From the NCBI GenBank assembly GCA_965153455.1, contig OZ234503.1:5982157-6046156 (forward strand): a DNA stretch of 64,000 nt. The letters run 5' to 3'. Below, piece by piece: positions 59,830 through 64,000 of the stretch. Positions within the stretch are counted from its first letter, which is position 1; every line of letters starts with the position of its first letter. The notes below the pieces were generated by a model that ran no database searches, was not told the DNA's origin, and worked only from the letters and a program-made list of their open reading frames with translations. This DNA comes from Sphagnum compactum (taxonomy: Eukaryota > Bryophyta > Sphagnopsida > Sphagnales). Both the position numbers and the translations under genes were made by a program.

Positions 59830-60600
59830 CTTACAGTTGCTCCTTGAGAGTGCAAAGGTTGTTACACCTCTTAAGAAAAAATATTTTTAGTGGAGGTAGG
59901 CTCAAGGGTTCAAAATGCAATCTAAATTTTCAGAGTGTCGTGTGACATCATTTTTAACACCTTCAAAGTAAAGTGATATTTTTGTTCTCATTCTAAAGAA
60001 GTAAGGGTAAGATCTCTCCTAGAAGATATTCATAGATTGTGGATATAAGGTGCCTTCCAAATACATTAAGGAATATTTTTGAGCATTTTACATGTAGGGT
60101 AAACCATGAGGGTGAGGGCATTATTGAAATAAGAGCATGTGAGGTGAAAGCTAAGCACTAGCCTAGGTTCGGTAGTGCCCTCACCCATAGGCTTTACGCA
60201 TTGTAAAAAATTGATGCCAAACTTAAGTTTCTTTCCAAAAGCATTGGTTTTTTTTCCCTGGCAATTGTTTTCCATAGTAAGACTCCTAGGTGGCTCCTAG
60301 TAATTCAGTTTCATGTGATAAACTCTTAGGTGGGAATTGGTTCAAGAAAACATGACATGTAGGCGGGGGATTGGGCACCATGGGTGAAAAGAAAGGGCAA
60401 CCATGGGAAAGAAGGGGGAAATAGGTGGGTGTTATGGTTTTGGAAAAAAATTGTAGTGTATGTGGAGGGCACCTTATATCCATGAATTTGCCTCCTAGAA
60501 ATTTGAAAGAAACATTATGCCTACTCCTCAAGGGTGGGAGGGAAAATTATGCCTACTTAAAGGTGTAAGAACCCTCCCACTATTTGAGGAGTAGGCACAA
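59830..60600. repeat. Dispersed repeat D, copies 2 and 3 in opposite orientations, with a hairpin
   Basis: The plus-strand segment 60020-60085 (GGATATAAGGTGCCTTCCAA) matches repeat D at 8015-8070, and its inverted relative lies at 60455-60490 (GGAGGGCACCTTATATCC). A tight stem follows: GCCTACTCCTCAAGGGTGGG (from 60519) pairs with the reverse complement ending at 60596, leaving a 29-base loop. A third word, CCCTCCCATTCATACTCCTC, follows at 60606-60625. The arrangement resembles a partly inverted, duplicated non-autonomous element. Confidence 0.55.
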
Positions 60601-60609
60601 GAACCCTCC

Positions 60610-61376
60610 CATTCATACTCCTCGTGATCTACATAGGTTTGGTTCATGATAAATTTTGCCTCGTGCTTCATGATAGGTAAAGCCCATGGGTGGGGACGTT
60701 CCCAAAATGCGAGGCCTGGGACGAGGCAATAATGCCCCCACCTTTAGGGCTTTTACCCTACATGTAAAACCTGCCAAGGAAACAGAATACCCATTGTCAA
60801 GGTGAAGGAAAGATGGGGAAAAGTAACAAACATGCTCTTCACTTGCAACAAGAAATTTAGACCAGGTTTTTGTTGTGTGTTGGGAGAAGAGCTGGTCTTG
60901 AGAAGGTTGTGGTCTCAAGCGTGTTTGTTTGGCAAACAACCTCTCAACCTGCCTTTCCCCAACAATTTTCTGCCCAAAGAAAGACTTCAGTCTGGCTTCT
61001 TCTTCTTCTTTGAGTGGAGAGTTCCCCAAGAAATTCCAAAGAAGAGAGAACAGATTCAGGTCCCTGACATCATTGAAATTCCATTCATAATCACTTAATT
61101 TACAGTCAGCTATGTTATGTACCAGCCATCCACATGGATCTTACCTACTAACTAACCAAGTAGTAGCCACCAAGTGCTTCTTCACCTACTTACCTATGAT
61201 ACAAATCTTGGATGAGGTACACCAGCTAAATCTAGTGGATCCATCATCATCCACTGGAAGATTGCTATCTATGACCTTGGGGAAAATTGCACAGCTTTCA
61301 GAGCCCTGGAGGAGACCTGGAACAGTCCTTACAAATTTGGTCATATCCGTGTATTTATTGACTGCTCCATGTTTCC
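60610..61376. other. Short frames of unknown significance
   Basis: A 138-codon minus frame (61029-60613) and overlapping plus frames (98 codons at 60802-61098, 92 codons at 61112-61390) occur in sequence that is less AT-rich than average. The minus frame starts MGNSPLKEEEEARLKSFFGQ and contains RPRPRILGTSPPMG, with no domain that I know. Because two strands are open at once, composition rather than selection may explain them. CCTA words recur at 61140-61195. Confidence 0.3.
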
Positions 61377-61555
61377 GATTGGGTAAATAGTTTGATTGGT
61401 CCAGGTGGGTTGCTGTTCATAGTCTCCTGCTGAATTTGCAGTTTTGCGTGTTTCATCGGTTGTGGTTGGAAAAAACCAGTAAAGTAATTAAAACTTGGAT
61501 GTGACAAATATTTTTTAAGCAGTGTCACATACTCAGCACCGCTGGAGATGCTCTT
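61377..61555 (-). mobile_element. MITE-like fragment
   Basis: Read on the minus strand from 61555, it begins AAGAGCATCTCCAGCGGTGC followed by TGAGTATGTGACACTG, the same end as at 22211 and 9921. At 61429-61377 it contains AGCAACCCACCTGGACCAAT, nearly identical to 10569-10587 and flanks. It therefore joins the two MITE-like motifs found separately near 10 kb, supporting one family. Confidence 0.5.
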
Positions 61556-61799
61556 TCGTTCATGTATGTAGGATGGAACCAGACCAGTTTGAGCTTTCAG
61601 CTTTGCCCCTTTTGAATTCTGTTGCCTTCACCCAAAACAAAAGCTCCCTCTTTTCTTGGGTGCAAACAAAGGAAGACAAATCTTTAGTGTTTGGGGCCCT
61701 CTTCAAGATTCAAAAGAAGCTGGCCTTTGGAGTGTTTTGAATTGCATATATACATTGAAAGCAATCTAAAGGGGTTGGAGTCCAAATGTCTTTTTGAGA

Positions 61800-63180
61800 T
61801 GCTTTTGCAAGTTTGTGATACGGATGTTGTAACCCACTAGATGTAATGAAATTCAATGGATGAACATTTAGATGGAACAAGTTGTGATGGATGAATGTGT
61901 TGTGATTGCATTGGTACATGAATGTTGTGGAAATGAGAATGGGATGAACTTGTATTGATGGAAATTACCCATATATGTAATATGAATTATGTTGAAAGAA
62001 TGTGACACAATGGGATAACCTGTCCCCATAAACGAATTGGAATCTGATGGATAATTATGATCGGAGTGGACATACAAATTCCAAGATGCGTGTGACCCAT
62101 TGGATGAATTGAAGGATGGTGAATGATTTTACAAAGAGGGCTAAAATGAAGTCTAATGGATGAATATGATCGAATGAATGAACTTCAACACATAGATAGA
62201 GATGTGATATGAGGATGGATGTAACCTATCAAACTGAATTTCATCCTCTGCTGTTCCTATTTTCAACGATATGCATCCATCAAAAATTCTTTTTTGTTGG
62301 GTCAATTTAACTCCACATGGGTGAAAGCTTACAACATAGTCAGCAATTGATCCTTACGTTGTTGCATGGGCCCATTCATCAATCAAAATTTTATATATTT
62401 GTCATGCCATTCAATGACATTTATAAGAGATTAGTACCCCATTGATTTCTACAATGTTCACACATCATTGGTCATCCCATGTATCTCAACAAAATTGATC
62501 CATCAATTGACATTTACATTCATCCACATCCATCCTAGACTTTGTAGAGAAGAAATGAAAAGATCCAACTCCAAATCATCCTAAAACATTGATACAAATA
62601 AACAATAGGCTCCCAGAAATTGCAATTGGTTTTGGGAATTGTTCTAGATCTCTTCGGTTTTTGTTTTCTTTGAAAATTTGTAAAGTTTTTTGGTTATGAT
62701 TTGTTGACTAGGGAAATTTTTAGAAACAAACCATTAAGTTGGGTATTTTTCCGTTCATCCCGATATGTTTGAATTTCATGCACGGAGTTTCTTCCCTTCT
62801 ATAAACGTTTTCCATCTTTACATATTTTCAGCCACGGATTTTCAAATGGTGAAATCACATTCATCCAACAAATTTCATAGGGTTGAGTTAGTTTTAAACA
62901 TTATGCTTTTATCCTATCTATTTGCATGACATTTATTCATTCATCAAATGTTCTCACATTCATTGATGGACTGTTAATTGAAATTTTCCATGAGGAAAAT
63001 TCATCACAACAATATTCATATTTGCATTCATTCAAGTAGTATTCACCCACTATATAGTGTACCCAATTGATTTCACAACATTCATCCATTGACTTTCAAT
63101 TCATGTAATTTAATCACATTCAAACAATTAAGTTTAAACTTCATCCAATATGCTTGCAGTTCTCCACATCATTCATCATG
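61800..63180. repeat. Second self-complementary minisatellite array
   Basis: From about 61800 to 62240 the plus strand is rich in GGATGAA, GATGGATGAAT and AATGGATGAA. From about 62255 to 63180 it is rich in the reverse complements TTCATCC, ATTCATC and CATTCATC, so the array inverts near 62240-62260. Units are degenerate, roughly 30-40 bases apart. The architecture is the same as at 1430-2570 but the words differ. No gene lies inside; the 69- and 66-codon frames reflect the repeat. Confidence 0.65.
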
Positions 63181-63815
63181 CAAAAAAACAAGGAAAAGAA
63201 CTCAAACTCCAAACCCTTTAGATTGCCATCAACATGTGACTTTCATACACCCCAAAGGTTATTCTTTAGTGGGCTCCTTGCAAGCTTGAAAGAGCTAGCC
63301 CATTATTTTCTTCTAATTTGGCTCCTACAACCAGTCAAAGAACTAATTCATATTGGGCACTAGAAAGTTAATGTGATAAAACTGGGTTTAATGGGTGCAT
63401 GTTGAAATTCCTCGTTGGCTAAGCAGAATTTATGTTTCAAATTGTGATTGTCTTATTTAATATTTACCTATAAAGTTCAGCCTACTTTTTTTTTTTTCCT
63501 TTTAAAAAAAATCAACTTGTTCACCTAAAGATTTTGACCTTTTTTTTCAAGAAAGTTTTTTTCATGATTCCAGTTTCAAATTGAAAATTATAGCAAAAGA
63601 GTAGTTCCCATGGTTCAATTCTTATACCAATCTCAATAAATAGAAGGGTGCCAACTCAAGTCCAGGTCACAAGAACCTCAACCCCAATTTTTACCCTACC
63701 AGATACCCTCACACAACACTGGTTTTGATGTTTTAAAGTCTTCAAAATAGGTTTAAAGTCCACTTGAATGAATTAGTATTAGAAATGTGACCCTCCCTCC
63801 TAGGTCTAAACAATG
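63181..63815. other. No gene recognised
   Basis: Short frames only. T-rich tracts occur at 63485-63500 and 63540-63560. Confidence 0.5.
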
Positions 63816-63821
63816 AACACA

Positions 63822-64000
63822 TTTTAGTACCACAAAAAAATGAGGAAAATCACAATATTTAGTTGTTATAAGTTTTAGTACCAAAGAAAAATGCGAGGAA
63901 AATCACAATATTTAATTGTTATAAGTTTTAGTACCAAAGAAAAATACGAAAAAAGTCATAAAATTTATTCGTTATAAGTTATCCCAAATCCAATTCATAA
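63822..64000 (+). repeat. Tandem repeat, about 52-bp unit, running off the window
   Basis: TTTTAGTACCA starts at 63822, 63873 and 63926, giving spacings of 51 and 53. Each is followed by an AAAGAAAAATGCGAGGAAAA-like stretch, then TCACAATATTTA and TTGTTATAA. The array is probably longer beyond the edge. Confidence 0.9.

Overview
This looks like a nuclear, gene-poor stretch of a large, repeat-rich plant genome. It is strongly AT-rich, CpG is scarce almost everywhere, and the recognisable parts are decayed transposons of kinds common in land plants: a hAT transposase, an L1-like LINE reverse transcriptase, MITE-like inverted repeats and tRNA-derived SINE-like heads. The other material is mini- and microsatellite. 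I see no bacterial gene order, no organellar genes, no rRNA or intact tRNA gene, and no host gene that I would call functional. Fern, lycophyte or gymnosperm DNA would fit, but the clade cannot be fixed from the sequence alone.

Layout. 0-3.1 kb: a pair of direct repeats (40-200 and 2925-3079) encloses CCTA/TAGG-rich sequence and a self-complementary minisatellite array (about 1430-2570) that would fold into a very long imperfect hairpin. 3.1-10 kb: AT-rich filler, a dispersed repeat, a 19-base G run and a perfect 19-bp hairpin (8235-8279). 9.9-13.5 kb: MITE-like inverted repeats, then a dead 5'-truncated LINE on the minus strand. 13.75-14.13 kb: a 52-bp tandem array. 15.9-17.3 kb: a duplicated block and CCTA-rich DNA. 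20.4-21.2 kb: a CpG-rich island, the only segment that looks as if it escaped methylation-driven decay. 21.5-27.6 kb: complex, unassigned sequence. 31.4-34.0 kb: a hAT transposase pseudogene that keeps one frame for almost 1.9 kb despite about eleven stop codons. 36-47.7 kb: two copies of a 0.7-kb dispersed repeat, a microsatellite-rich patch, and a tandem duplication that carries pol III-type boxes and contains the longest open frame of the window (184 aa). 52.7-53.6 kb: a 0.94-kb element with terminal inverted repeats that encloses a coding fragment. 56.6-64 kb: SINE and MITE remnants, more dispersed repeats, a second self-complementary minisatellite array (61.8-63.2 kb) and a 52-bp tandem repeat running to the edge.

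No set of genes works together here. The signals most worth pursuing are the two fold-back minisatellite arrays, the substitution-only decay of the hAT gene, the TIR element with a coding passenger, the CpG island and the perfect hairpins. All identifications rest on reading motifs by eye; no database search was possible.
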